Positions 28,510-36,923 of a stretch of 51,294 nt of DNA are shown here, piece after piece. Positions within the stretch are counted from its first letter, which is position 1. Each line of letters starts with the position of its first letter. The stretch lies in NCBI GenBank assembly GCA_017889585.1, contig JAGFZX010000043.1, positions 1 to 51,294 of the forward strand. The letters are read 5' to 3'. Below the pieces are notes generated by a model that saw only the letters and a program-made list of their open reading frames with translations, had not been told where the DNA came from and made no database searches. The position numbers were made by a program, and so were the translations under genes. Source of the DNA: Bacillota bacterium (GTDB lineage: Bacteria; Bacillota; Negativicutes; DSM-13327).

Positions 28510-28639
28510 TAATAACACCTCCTTCTATTATTTTATCTAAAAGTCGGTGCTATTATTCAGAACAATAGAAAGATTGACGATGTCGAAGAATACCTTCGGT
28601 ATAATCTACATATTTATTTACATTATATATTATTTATAT

Positions 28640-28668
28640 TTGCTATTTTCTTCGAATAGGTATATAAT
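28640..28668 (+). promoter_or_regulatory. Promoter of tRNA-Gln/tRNA-Lys
   Basis: TTGCTA, a 17-base spacer and a consensus TATAAT, 31 bases before tRNA-Gln. The surrounding sequence is very AT-rich. Confidence 0.65.
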
Positions 28669-28698
28669 ATTTATATCATCAATATAAATATATTGTAT

Positions 28699-28774
28699 TG
28701 GGGCGTCGCCAAGTTGGTAAGGCACGGGACTCTGACTCCCGTATTCCTAGGTTCGAGTCCTAGCGCCTCAGCCA
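28699..28774 (+). tRNA. tRNA-Gln (anticodon CTG)
   Basis: A 76-base tRNA: acceptor TGGGGCG pairs with CGCCTCA, D-arm GCCAAGTTGGTAAGGC, anticodon loop CTCTGAC (CTG), T-loop GGTTCGAGTCC and encoded CCA. The U1 start is typical of tRNA-Gln. The matching GlnRS gene lies at 40.5 kb. Confidence 0.95.
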
Positions 28775-28780
28775 TAAAAT

Positions 28781-28856
<76 letters not shown>

Positions 28857-28865
28857 GCAAACTCA

Positions 28866-28895
28866 AGCCTCCGCAGGTTATGCGAAGGCTTTTTT
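28866..28895 (+). terminator. Terminator of the tRNA-Gln/Lys operon
   Basis: AGCCTCCGCA and TGCGAAGGCT pair with one mismatch across five bases, followed by a run of six T. It lies 10 bases past tRNA-Lys. Confidence 0.85.
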
Positions 28896-28953
28896 ATGTT
28901 AAGTATAGTGTCTGTTTAATGTTTACTTCTTAAAAAGAACATAAACGATTAAA

Positions 28954-28996
28954 TGGAATTAGGCGAACTCGAACTGCAGACCTCTTCGATGTTAAC
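28954..28996 (-). other. tRNA 3'-half-like remnant (possible att scar)
   Basis: On the minus strand the segment reads GTTAAC, then GAAGAGGTCTGCAGTTCG, AGTTCGCCTAATTCCA. It has a T-loop-like TTCGAGT and a CCA end in the right order, but its T-stem does not pair well and no 5' half is present. Integration at tRNA genes leaves such partial copies. No integrase was seen nearby. Confidence 0.3.
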
Positions 28997-29135
28997 GTTG
29001 TATAACCCTTTTGTTTACGTTTTATTTTGTATATAAATACCTGTTTTTACTAGGTTTGTCCCCTTTTCTATTGGTGAACATTTGCGTTAATTAGTACCAA
29101 TTTGATATTGAGTGTCACTAAAACTGTCACTAGCT

Positions 29136-29822
29136 TTAATCCATCAGAATCATTCTACTAATATAATCTATTACAGAAATAAATCTGTTAAACGGAATTC
29201 CTATGCCAATCTCATCCACTTCCCAACCCGCCATATTTCTTGTCCCGCCACACAACATGGAAATATTAACATTATTACTTTCAAAGGGATAAGCTGTGCA
29301 TTCGGAGCATAAAGCCTGATTACCAGACAGTTTATAGTCTGTATGTATCCCATACATATAGGTATAGCCCTGTACTATACGCATCGCAGTATAAGAATTT
29401 GCAATCATAATTACAATATCAGGTTCTTCATTAAACTCTTCTAATGGTTTTACCATGACACCATATGCCTTATGCTGACACAATGTCATATTATTGCGAG
29501 CATTTTTAGCTGTAATTAAATCTTGATAAAGGCCTAATCCGAAGTAATGACGCCCAGAAGCGAACGTTTCTTCCGGTTCCGCAATACCAAGTGCTCTTGC
29601 CCCTCCCGGACAACCAAAGTTTTCTGCAGCTGCCTTTATACCGTGTCCAGCCGTGGCTGATTTAACCATAGCACAGTAATGGATAGGAACTTTAATTGCC
29701 TTTGCGTCTGCTTGCTGAAATTCTTCTTCTGTAAATAAAAATTTCATGCCGACAATTCTACGATTTAATTCAAGGGCACAATTGGCTTTTGTTACAGACA
29801 GTTTTACTTGTTCTTGATTCAT
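29136..29822 (-). CDS. DUF169 family protein (copy 1)
   Basis: A 228-residue soluble protein of the DUF169 family (COG2043), function unknown. Cys residues at 15, 50, 71, 172, 175 and 191 are shared, at the same numbering, with the second copy at 33310-34104. They include FGCPGGARALGI, the pair CSEC (172-175) followed by TAYPFES, and LCGGTRNMAGW. This spacing suggests a metal or iron-sulfur site, which is inference. GAGGAG precedes the ATG. It is the last gene of the MetNIQ-like cluster, 17 bases after the MetQ-like gene 1, so it should be co-expressed with the transporter. Confidence 0.88.
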   Translation of the reverse strand: MNQEQVKLSVTKANCALELNRRIVGMKFLFTEEEFQQADAKAIKVPIHYCAMVKSATAGHGIKAAAENFGCPGGARALGIAEPEETFASGRHYFGLGLYQDLITAKNARNNMTLCQHKAYGVMVKPLEEFNEEPDIVIMIANSYTAMRIVQGYTYMYGIHTDYKLSGNQALCSECTAYPFESNNVNISMLCGGTRNMAGWEVDEIGIGIPFNRFISVIDYISRMILMD

Positions 29823-29839
29823 TATGATACTCCTCGTTT

Positions 29840-30688
29840 TTAGTAACTATACAAAACGTATGTCCCATTAAAATGCTTATTAAATTTTTCTTTGAATTCA
29901 TTTGATTGAGTAACATTCATAGCATCTTTAACCCACTGAGCATTCATATCTTTTGCACCCACTACAAGACCGATTGGATAATCCTTACTTGTTATATCGT
30001 CAAAGATAAAAGCATTAGGGTCAAATCCAGCCAGCTTTACTCTAAGCCCTCCAGTGATTACTGCATCTACGTCATTGATGCTCCTGATAGTTTGTGTTAT
30101 CTCAGTTTCAATAATTTTTATGTTTTTGGGATTATCCTTAATATCAAGAATTGTATAAAAATTCCTTGTCTTTTCGCCAAGATTAATCAAGCCCATATCT
30201 TTTAAAGTTAACAGGCTTCTATCCATATTGGAGGGATCTCCTGGAACAGCAATTGATGCATTTTGCGGGATTGCGTCAACTGACTTGTGTTTGGCAGAAT
30301 AAACTGCTGTTCGCGCATAATACGTGTACGGCTGAGGCATTTGAAGATCACAATTATTTTCTTTATTAAAAGTCTTTATCCATGGCAAGTGATTCGTAAT
30401 CAGCCCATCCACATCACCGTCTTTCAGTGCTGTTGCCGGGAGCTGATTCGCATCAAACATGACTGTTTGTACTTCATAGCCAAGAGGTGCCATCCCTTCT
30501 TGCAACCATCCTACAATGGGGTTAACCGTTGAGATACAAGCTATCTTAATGACTTTTTTTTCAGTTTGCGACCCTTGGCTGACTGTTTTGCTTGCCTTCT
30601 CTGATCCATTGCTTGTACACCCCACCAATGACATAGATAACATCAATATACAAAAAAACCAACTCAGTCTTCTCAGTACTTTTCTCAT
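29840..30688 (-). CDS. MetQ/NlpA-family binding lipoprotein 1
   Basis: A 282-residue lipoprotein with a signal peptide ending LVGC24, the acylated Cys. The mature part is the NlpA fold of D-methionine-type binding proteins: VMFDANQLPATALKDGDVDG, NHLPWIKTF, VPGDPSNMDRSLL. The ligand-contact Arg (R157 in DRSL) is kept. The Asn that MetQ proteins have in the AVINTTY segment is replaced by Thr (AVITGG, T212), and QHKPY reads NHLPW, so the ligand probably differs from methionine. It is very similar to the next gene, a tandem duplicate. AGGGGGG precedes the ATG. Confidence 0.92.
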   Translation of the reverse strand: MRKVLRRLSWFFCILMLSMSLVGCTSNGSEKASKTVSQGSQTEKKVIKIACISTVNPIVGWLQEGMAPLGYEVQTVMFDANQLPATALKDGDVDGLITNHLPWIKTFNKENNCDLQMPQPYTYYARTAVYSAKHKSVDAIPQNASIAVPGDPSNMDRSLLTLKDMGLINLGEKTRNFYTILDIKDNPKNIKIIETEITQTIRSINDVDAVITGGLRVKLAGFDPNAFIFDDITSKDYPIGLVVGAKDMNAQWVKDAMNVTQSNEFKEKFNKHFNGTYVLYSY

Positions 30689-30731
30689 AATTCCCCCCTA
30701 ATAATTGTAATATTTTTCAGAAATTCTCGTT

Positions 30732-31574
30732 TTATTTATTATATAAAACATACGTTCCTTGATAATACGCATTAAATTTTGCCTTAAATTCAGCGCTTTG
30801 TGTCACCTTTAAAGCTTCCTGTACCCACTTTGCGTTCACATCTTTTCCATTTACGACAAGCCCAGTTTGATAATTTTGGGAATCCGGATCTTCATAAAGG
30901 AAAGACGCAGGGTCAATGCCAGCCTTCCATGCTCTATACGAAGGCGTGATTGCTGCATCAACATCATTTATACTTCTTATCGTTTGTGAAATCTCTGTTT
31001 CAATGAGATTTATATTTTTAGGGTTATCCTTAATATTAAGCAGAGTGTAAAATTTACCTGATCTTTCGCCAAGAGTAATAAGCCCCATGTCTTTTAGGAT
31101 CAAGAGACTCTTATCCATATTCGACGGATCTCCCGGAACTGCGATCCGAGCATTTTGCGGAATTGCATCGATAGTTTTATGTTTGGTAGAATAGACCGCG
31201 GTTCTTCCGTAGGCAAGATATGGCTGAGGCATCTGAAGATCACAGTTGTTTAGCTGGTTAAAGGTTTTAATCCAAGGTAAATGGTTATGAATGAGTCCAT
31301 CTACATCCCCATCCTTAAGTGCTGTAGCAGGAAGTTGGTTCGCATCAAACATGACTGCTTTGACCTCATAACCAAGTGGCGCAAGTCCTTCTTGCAACCA
31401 GTCTATCATTGGCTCGAAAGTTGACATACAAGCAATTTTGATTACTTTTTTCTCCGGCTGTGCGACTTTGCTATCCACGGTTTTTGAGGTAGAGCTGCTT
31501 GAACAGGCTACTAACGACATACTTAAGATCATAATAGCAAGAATACAGACTACTTTTTTCAGTGTTTTTTCCAT
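30732..31574 (-). CDS. MetQ/NlpA-family binding lipoprotein 2
   Basis: A 280-residue lipoprotein, signal peptide ending LVAC24. It shares long identical blocks with lipoprotein 1 (VMFDANQLPATALKDGDVDG, NHLPWIKTF, KDNPKNI), showing a recent duplication. The differences fall in the pocket region: Lys replaces Arg in SNMDKSLL, and the hinge segment reads AAITPSYRAWKAG rather than AVITGGLRVKLAG. Two copies with altered pockets suggest different but related ligands. The ATG at 31574 follows GGGGGG at about 5 bases; an upstream in-frame GTG overlaps metI. Stop and start of neighbours are 43 and 17 bases away. Confidence 0.92.
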   Translation of the reverse strand: MEKTLKKVVCILAIMILSMSLVACSSSSTSKTVDSKVAQPEKKVIKIACMSTFEPMIDWLQEGLAPLGYEVKAVMFDANQLPATALKDGDVDGLIHNHLPWIKTFNQLNNCDLQMPQPYLAYGRTAVYSTKHKTIDAIPQNARIAVPGDPSNMDKSLLILKDMGLITLGERSGKFYTLLNIKDNPKNINLIETEISQTIRSINDVDAAITPSYRAWKAGIDPASFLYEDPDSQNYQTGLVVNGKDVNAKWVQEALKVTQSAEFKAKFNAYYQGTYVLYNK

Positions 31575-31591
31575 AATTCCCCCCAGTTTCA

Positions 31592-32269
31592 TTACAATGA
31601 CTTTTTGTACCACCAATTTCCTACACTCTGAACAACTTGTACCATGATAAATAGTATGAATACCGAAGTATATAGAATAGAGTTATTAAAACTTTGATAC
31701 CCGTAATTCAGAGCGACTGCTCCCAAACCGCCTCCTCCAACAGCTCCCGCCAAAGTGCTGGTTGCAATAAAACCTATTAAAGCCAATGTGGCGATAGATA
31801 TGATTGATGGAATAGATTCTTTTACCATAACCTTAAATATGATCTGCATATCAGAAGCGCCAAAAGACCTGGCCGCTTCAATAAGCTGCATATCCACTTC
31901 TTTAAAGCTGTTTTCAAGTAATCTAGCAATAAATGCCGCTCCTGCTATGGTTAGCGGAAAAATAGCCGCCGTTTCCCCTATGGTTGTTCCCACCACCATC
32001 CTAGTAATCGGCGATATCGCTACAATAAGAATCAACGCCGGAAATGAGCGGGTTGTATTCACAATAAATTCAAGTACATTATAAATTTTCTTTTTTGGAC
32101 GTAATCCTTGCGGTCCATAAATGGCTAACAGTATTGCAAAACCAAACCCGATAATGAAAGCAAGTATCATTGTAGCACCAACCATTCTCATGGTTGCAAA
32201 AACAGCCGGACCAACTATCTTGTCAAAATATTTCAGCCATTCTATCCAAAACTCATTACTAAACATCAA
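31592..32269 (-). CDS. metI: MetI-like ABC transporter permease
   Basis: A 225-residue permease with five or six membrane helices, of the MetI family. The EAA loop that docks the ATPase is IEAARSFGASDMQIIFKV, and the N-terminal segment TMRMVGATMILAFIIGFG is typical. One permease serves the homodimeric channel, so it must work with three different binding proteins. The first codon is TTG, 8 bases after GGAGG; an ATG follows immediately. The start is directly after the metN stop, so translation is coupled. Confidence 0.92.
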   Translation of the reverse strand: MMFSNEFWIEWLKYFDKIVGPAVFATMRMVGATMILAFIIGFGFAILLAIYGPQGLRPKKKIYNVLEFIVNTTRSFPALILIVAISPITRMVVGTTIGETAAIFPLTIAGAAFIARLLENSFKEVDMQLIEAARSFGASDMQIIFKVMVKESIPSIISIATLALIGFIATSTLAGAVGGGGLGAVALNYGYQSFNNSILYTSVFILFIMVQVVQSVGNWWYKKSL

Positions 32270-33262
32270 TCATCCCGCCTCCGCTGAAGATTGCCCATTT
32301 CTTTCAATAAACTCCCAAATAACATTGTTATCGGCAAAATATTTCTTTACCTGATTCAAGTGTTCACTAGGTATATTGATAATGATTGAGCCTAATTTGT
32401 TATTTCTAAAGTTATCCATTTCTCCACCTAAGACCATAAAATCAATCGCAAGTTCCCGCGCCATCTTGGTAATAACCGGTTGGGAAGAAATTTCCCGGGA
32501 GAGAAGTATCTTAATATTGATTCCCTCTTCCATTAACAGCAGGTCTTCTTGCCCTATAAGGTTTTTAAGAGCCTGCGGTTGCTGTAAAAAAACCTGTTCT
32601 ACAGGGCCGCTTACCTCAACTTTTCCACTTTCCAAAATGGCGATTTCTTCACATACACTTCTTAAAACTGGCATCTGATGGGTAACAATAACAATAGTAA
32701 TCCCTAAATCCTGATTAATTTGATTCAAAAGCGCTGTAATCGATTTGGCTGTTTTAGGATCCAATGCCGATGTCGCCTCATCACAAAGCAAGAGCTTGGG
32801 ATTCATTGTAAGAGCTCTAGCAATTGCAACCCGCTGTTTTTGTCCTCCAGAAAGCTCTCTTGGTTTAGCATTAATTTTGTCGGGTATGCCTATCATTTCT
32901 AGAAGTTCTTTTACCTTATGATCTATATAGGAATTACTATATTTCCAGCACGTTAAAGGAAGTGCAATATTGTCATAAACGGTCAGTCTGTTAAGCAAGG
33001 AGAACTGTTGGAAAATCATCCCAATATCCTTGCGAAACTCCCTAATATCTTTCCTTGAAAGAGATTTTACATCAACTCCGTCGACAACCAAACTTCCTTC
33101 ATCATAGGTTTCTAATCCGTTGATACATCTAAGCAAGGTGGATTTGCCAGCTCCACTTCGTCCAACCAATCCATAGATCATTCCTCGAGGAATATCAATA
33201 TTAATACCATTTAGGACCTGTAAATCGCCAAAGGATTTAGTAAGCTCCTTTATTTCAATCAT
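32270..33262 (-). CDS. metN: MetN-like ABC transporter ATPase with NIL domain
   Basis: A 330-residue ATPase: Walker A GRSGAGKST, Q-loop FQQFSLL, signature LSGGQKQRVAIARAL, Walker B LLLCDEATSALD and H-loop VTHQ. Residues about 250-320 form the C-terminal NIL domain, which in E. coli MetN binds methionine and blocks transport (trans-inhibition). The domain here is complete but divergent, so feedback by a different ligand is possible. It pairs with metI immediately downstream. The ATG follows GGCGG at 7 bases. Confidence 0.93.
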   Translation of the reverse strand: MIEIKELTKSFGDLQVLNGINIDIPRGMIYGLVGRSGAGKSTLLRCINGLETYDEGSLVVDGVDVKSLSRKDIREFRKDIGMIFQQFSLLNRLTVYDNIALPLTCWKYSNSYIDHKVKELLEMIGIPDKINAKPRELSGGQKQRVAIARALTMNPKLLLCDEATSALDPKTAKSITALLNQINQDLGITIVIVTHQMPVLRSVCEEIAILESGKVEVSGPVEQVFLQQPQALKNLIGQEDLLLMEEGINIKILLSREISSQPVITKMARELAIDFMVLGGEMDNFRNNKLGSIIINIPSEHLNQVKKYFADNNVIWEFIERNGQSSAEAG

Positions 33263-33309
33263 ATTTTACCGCCTACATTAAAATTTTACTTAAAAGTGAT
33301 TATATTTTT

Positions 33310-34104
33310 TTATTTTAGGTAAAGATCAGTGTAATAATTTTTATCATATTCAATTTCGAGATCTTCTCGACCAGCTTTTTTTAGTTTCTCTTCAATAACT
33401 GCTTTATCACTGTTTGGCTCCATGATGTTTATTGTCTTATAAAGCCCTTCAATCATGCCACTAAACTTATTAAAAGGAATGCCAAGGCCCATTTCATCCT
33501 TACTCCAGCCAGCCATATATCGAGTTCCTGCACAGAGTGTTGAAATATTGATATCATCGCTTTCAAAGGGATACGCGGTGCATTCAGAACAAAATGCCTG
33601 ATTACCGATAATCTTAAATTCTTTATATGTGCCATAGGTGTAGGTATACCCTTGCACAAGTCTCATCATGTTGTATGGGTTTGTAACAATAATAACGATA
33701 TCTGGTGCTGTAGAATATGCCTTCAATGGTTTTACCATTACCCCATAAGCCTTTTGTGCAACATTGGTAGTGTTTTTAACGACCTTTTTTGCTGTCCCTA
33801 AATCCTGGTACATCCCTCTATCACGATATTGACACCCTGATAACCATTTCTCATCTGGTTCGATAATACCAAATGCTCGTGCAGCTGAAAGACAGCCGAA
33901 GTGTTCAAGATCCGCTTTGCGGGAATGACCCATCATAGCAAGCTTAACTAAAACACAATAAGGCATTCTGCTCTTTGCGGTCTGTGCATCAGCACTCTTA
34001 AACCCTTCCTCAGTATGAATAAATTTTACACCAATAATCTGGCGCTTTAGTTCCAGAGAACAATTGGCCTTTGCGACTATTTCAGTCATTATACTTACAT
34101 TCAT
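33310..34104 (-). CDS. DUF169 family protein (copy 2)
   Basis: A 264-residue DUF169 protein that aligns with copy 1 without gaps over about 210 residues, including Cys 15, 50, 71, 172, 175 and 191 and the blocks AYGVMVKPL and TAYPFES. It has a charged C-terminal extension of about 40 residues (EKLKKAGREDLEIEYDK) missing from copy 1. Copy 2 lies between MetQ-like gene 3 and metN, so each end of the cluster has a DUF169 gene next to a MetQ-like gene. The ATG at 34104 follows AAAGGAA at about 6 bases; an upstream in-frame ATG lacks a site. Function unknown. Confidence 0.88.
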   Translation of the reverse strand: MNVSIMTEIVAKANCSLELKRQIIGVKFIHTEEGFKSADAQTAKSRMPYCVLVKLAMMGHSRKADLEHFGCLSAARAFGIIEPDEKWLSGCQYRDRGMYQDLGTAKKVVKNTTNVAQKAYGVMVKPLKAYSTAPDIVIIVTNPYNMMRLVQGYTYTYGTYKEFKIIGNQAFCSECTAYPFESDDINISTLCAGTRYMAGWSKDEMGLGIPFNKFSGMIEGLYKTINIMEPNSDKAVIEEKLKKAGREDLEIEYDKNYYTDLYLK

Positions 34105-34183
34105 AATTGATTCCTTTCTTTTAAACGTAAAGCCCAGCAATGAGTTACGCCCATCCTCTTACCAGCCTTGGATACGAAGAAAC

Positions 34184-35026
34184 TTAATTAATTAAGGCAA
34201 AGGCGCCTTTAAACGTTTCATTAAACTTTGCTTTATTTTGATCTGTCTTAAGTAGTTGCATGGCATCAACAGCCCATTTTGCGTTAACATCTGCTGCTTT
34301 TACGATAAGACCCATTGGATAATTAGAAGATTGCGCATCTTCATACAGGAATATATTAGGGTCAATATTCCCAGTTTTCTGGGCAATAAAAGCCATCGAG
34401 AAAACGATATCAACATCTCTAATACTACGTGCTGTACTTGTGACTTCAACTTCAGTAAACTCTAAGTTTTTCGGATTTTCAACAATGTCTACTTTTGTAT
34501 AGAAGTTACCTTTTTTCTCACCAAGTTTGACTAACTTACACTCAGATAGCATTCGAATGCTCCTGTCTTGGTTAGCAGGGTCATTAGGAATAATAACCTT
34601 AGCACCACTTGGGAGTTGGTCTAAAGATTGATATTTTGTAGAATAAATTCTAAATGGTGAGTAATAGTAATAAGGTTGAACCATTTGCAAATCGGTATCA
34701 TTTTCTTTACTGAAGGTTTTTATCCAAGGTAAGTGGTTTGCAAACACTGCATCAAGATTCCCATCCTTTAGTGCTGTGGCTGGCATATTGTTGCCATCAA
34801 ACATGACAATTTCTGCAGTATTACCGCCCTTCTCAATAGCCTCTTTAATGTAATTAGCAGCCGTTTCAGTTAAAGGTACGCAACCTATTTTAATATGACG
34901 AGCTTTAGAATTATTATTGCTTTGTGTTCCTGTTGTTGCTTCCTTTGTTTGTGAACATGCCACCAAGGAAAATGAACAAACTAAGAGTAGTAATAAAGCG
35001 AAAGTTTTCAATACATGTTTTTTCAT
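34184..35026 (-). CDS. MetQ/NlpA-family binding lipoprotein 3
   Basis: A 280-residue lipoprotein, signal peptide ending LVAC24. It is more distant than copies 1 and 2: VMFDGNNMPATALKDGNLDA, NHLPWIKTF and IPNDPANQDRSIRML keep the fold and pocket Arg. The segment that carries Asn in MetQ reads IVFSMAFIAQKTG, so Ser is found there. It is the first gene of the cluster, next to DUF169 copy 2. AAGGAG precedes the ATG at 35026. Co-transcription with the six downstream genes is inferred from one direction and short gaps (at most 79 bases). Confidence 0.92.
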   Translation of the reverse strand: MKKHVLKTFALLLLLVCSFSLVACSQTKEATTGTQSNNNSKARHIKIGCVPLTETAANYIKEAIEKGGNTAEIVMFDGNNMPATALKDGNLDAVFANHLPWIKTFSKENDTDLQMVQPYYYYSPFRIYSTKYQSLDQLPSGAKVIIPNDPANQDRSIRMLSECKLVKLGEKKGNFYTKVDIVENPKNLEFTEVEVTSTARSIRDVDIVFSMAFIAQKTGNIDPNIFLYEDAQSSNYPMGLIVKAADVNAKWAVDAMQLLKTDQNKAKFNETFKGAFALIN

Positions 35027-35102
35027 AAAATTCTCCTTAAATAATAATATTTTCAATTGCTGTAATATACTCGTTTATTAAGCCATCATCTGTTTTGGAA
35101 CT

Positions 35103-35168
35103 TTACGATAACTTCTCCCTTCTCCACAACGTTTGAAACATAGAAATATTAGCCAGAGTATCCTCCAT
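35103..35168 (-). CDS. 21-residue leader ORF upstream of the MetQ cluster
   Basis: Inside the long leader an ATG opens a 21-codon frame, MEDTLANISMFQTLWRREKL, ending in Ser and TAA. It has no good ribosome binding site. A CTCC...GGAG hairpin overlaps its start. It may be a leader peptide or merely chance. Confidence 0.25.
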   Translation of the reverse strand: MEDTLANISMFQTLWRREKLS

Positions 35169-35236
35169 TAGTAATCGGAGTTGCCAATTTTATACTTTAT
35201 CAAGCATTTTATTCCCCACAATTTTCCTACACTTTT

Positions 35237-35265
35237 ATTATATAGGACGATATATAAATAATCAA
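35237..35265 (-). promoter_or_regulatory. Promoter of the MetQ-DUF169 cluster
   Basis: On the minus strand: TTGATT, a 17-base spacer and a consensus TATAAT. The transcript would start near 35230, giving a leader of about 200 bases before the first gene. No SAM riboswitch or T-box consensus was recognised in the leader. Confidence 0.65.
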
Positions 35266-35326
35266 TACATTCACAATATGCTATCTATATAATAAATAGC
35301 GTAATCCTCATTTTGCGATACTGACT

Positions 35327-36134
35327 GGTTCTGGTGCATAAAATAAAGCCGTGATATAATCATTACCCTAAACTTAAAAGTTGAGGTAAAGAGAATGTCA
35401 CAGCATTTATTTAAATAGAAACATTTTGAGTCCCAAATTATAATGTTATGCGTTCGCTGATATCTGAAGTATCCGCTCAGTTATCGAATGATCGTCGAGA
35501 TGATGCAAGAAAGATAAAGCTCACCCACCCAACAATTATGAGATAGTTTCACCAATACTCTCCCACAATTGATAAAATAATAAGAAAACACCTTACGCCT
35601 ACAAATGATTCGTGGAGAATGGATGAAACATTTTTGAAAATTAAGGGCAAAAATGCATATTTATATAAAGCAGTTGATTCTCAAGGAAACACTATAGACT
35701 TCTTTGTGTCTGAACATCGTGATAAGGATGCCGCGAAGAAGTTCTTTAAGAAAGCTTTAAAAGTCACACCTAATCAGCAACCAAGAGTCATCACGACAGC
35801 CAAGTACGCTGCAACTGAGGTTGCTATTCATGAAATGATTTATAGTGGAGCGCTTTCAGTCAAAGTAATACTTCGAAAAATAAAGTATTTAAACAAGATT
35901 ATCGATTTATTAACCGAAAGGTCAAGCCAATACTTGGGTTTGATAGTTTTGAGACTGCTGAGAAAACAATTTGTGGAATCGAAATAATGAATATGATTAG
36001 GAAGGGCCAGGTTGAAGAAATTCAATATGCTCTTTCTGAATTTGAGTTCTTTAATAAAATTATGGGTGTTGCAGCTTGATATTCTGGAGAAAGATGGGGA
36101 ATTTTTGTTTTTGTAAATTTTTCGCACCAGAACC
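35327..36134 (+). mobile_element. Decayed IS6-family insertion sequence
   Basis: The 808-base element has inverted ends, GGTTCTGGTGCATAAAA at 35327 and the complement of GGTTCTGGTGCGAAAAA at 36134, as in the IS240/IS6 group. Pieces of the transposase lie in several frames: YLKYPLSYRMIVEMMQER, HPTIM, SWRMDETFLKIKGK, AVDSQGNTIDFFVS and, near the end, KPILGFDSFETAEKT. Frameshifts and stops break it, and the second catalytic Asp region reads TTAKYA instead of a T-D-K type motif. No clear 8-base target duplication remains. It abuts the promoter side of the MetQ-DUF169 cluster. Confidence 0.85.
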
Positions 36135-36334
36135 TCCCCTAACTCCTCACCACATTCTCGTACTTTTAGCTTGAATAATTTTTGATTATATATTAATATA
36201 TATAATATGACATAGATAATATCTTTTGCTTTAAAATATTATTTATATAGTTAAAATTAGTAGATTGAAGAGGTCAAATTTTATTAAACCAGTCGTGCTG
36301 GCTATATTTATTACTTAACAACGAGGTGCATAAA

Positions 36335-36631
36335 ATGTTACATTGTCAGTCCCTGGCGGTTTTTAATGCTGTTGCCGAGAAAGGAAGCTTTATGGCAGCC
36401 GCGAAAAAGCTTAATATTACTCAGCCCACTGTTTCTTTTCATATCGAAAAACTGGAAAGCAGTTTGAGATGCCCGCTTTTTCAGCGCCTTCACCAAGGAG
36501 TAGTACTTACCAACTATGGAAAAATTTTTCTCCATCACGCTTCTCAAATCAACGTTCAAATGTCTGCAGCCCAAAATCAAATCGATGCAATGTTGAAAGA
36601 TGAAGAAGGCAATATAAGCCACCCCAGCTAA
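36335..36631 (+). pseudogene. Truncated LysR-type regulator (HTH only)
   Basis: The 98-codon frame holds a complete LysR DNA-binding domain (LAVFNAVAEKGSFMAAAKKL, TQPTVSFHIEKLE, GVVLTNYGKIFLHHA) and then stops at SHPS. Normal LysR regulators have about 300 residues; the effector domain is not found in other frames downstream. GAGG precedes the ATG at 36335. It may be a dead gene or a free DNA-binding domain. Confidence 0.7.
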
Positions 36632-36923
36632 ATACATCTTGCCAGGTCTGATAGCGGACTACCTTTGGTTTTATTCTTGCTTGCATTTACGTTGTACCCC
36701 CGCGACAGCCAAAGCATGTTGGGCGGCTTCAATCGTAGCGACTATTCCATCGCCACAATCGGCGAATCCGGAGTTCATTGACTGCCACATATGGCATATA
36801 CTTCAACTCAGCATATCCGCATTGTCTTCGGCTATTTTTATCTCCTGTGCGGTTTGCGTCTTGCCTCATTTTCAATAATATATTATTTTTCCCATACATT
36901 TAAGTTAAGAGGAGATGATAATC

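Noticed and set aside
29090..29135. Repeated TGTCACT motif after the DUF169 cluster, considered as part of an integrase attachment site
   Set aside because: Only two short copies, no integrase gene and no matching second att core found.
35027..35236. SAM riboswitch or T-box expected before MetNIQ genes
   Set aside because: None of the conserved SAM-I or T-box blocks (such as the GGGTGG T-box core) is visible in the leader.
36671..36778. Minus-strand 35-codon frame reading MNSGFADCGDGIVATIEAAQ
   Set aside because: Protein-like, but no ribosome binding site, a stop just upstream and no recognised family. It could be a remnant but is not supported as a gene.
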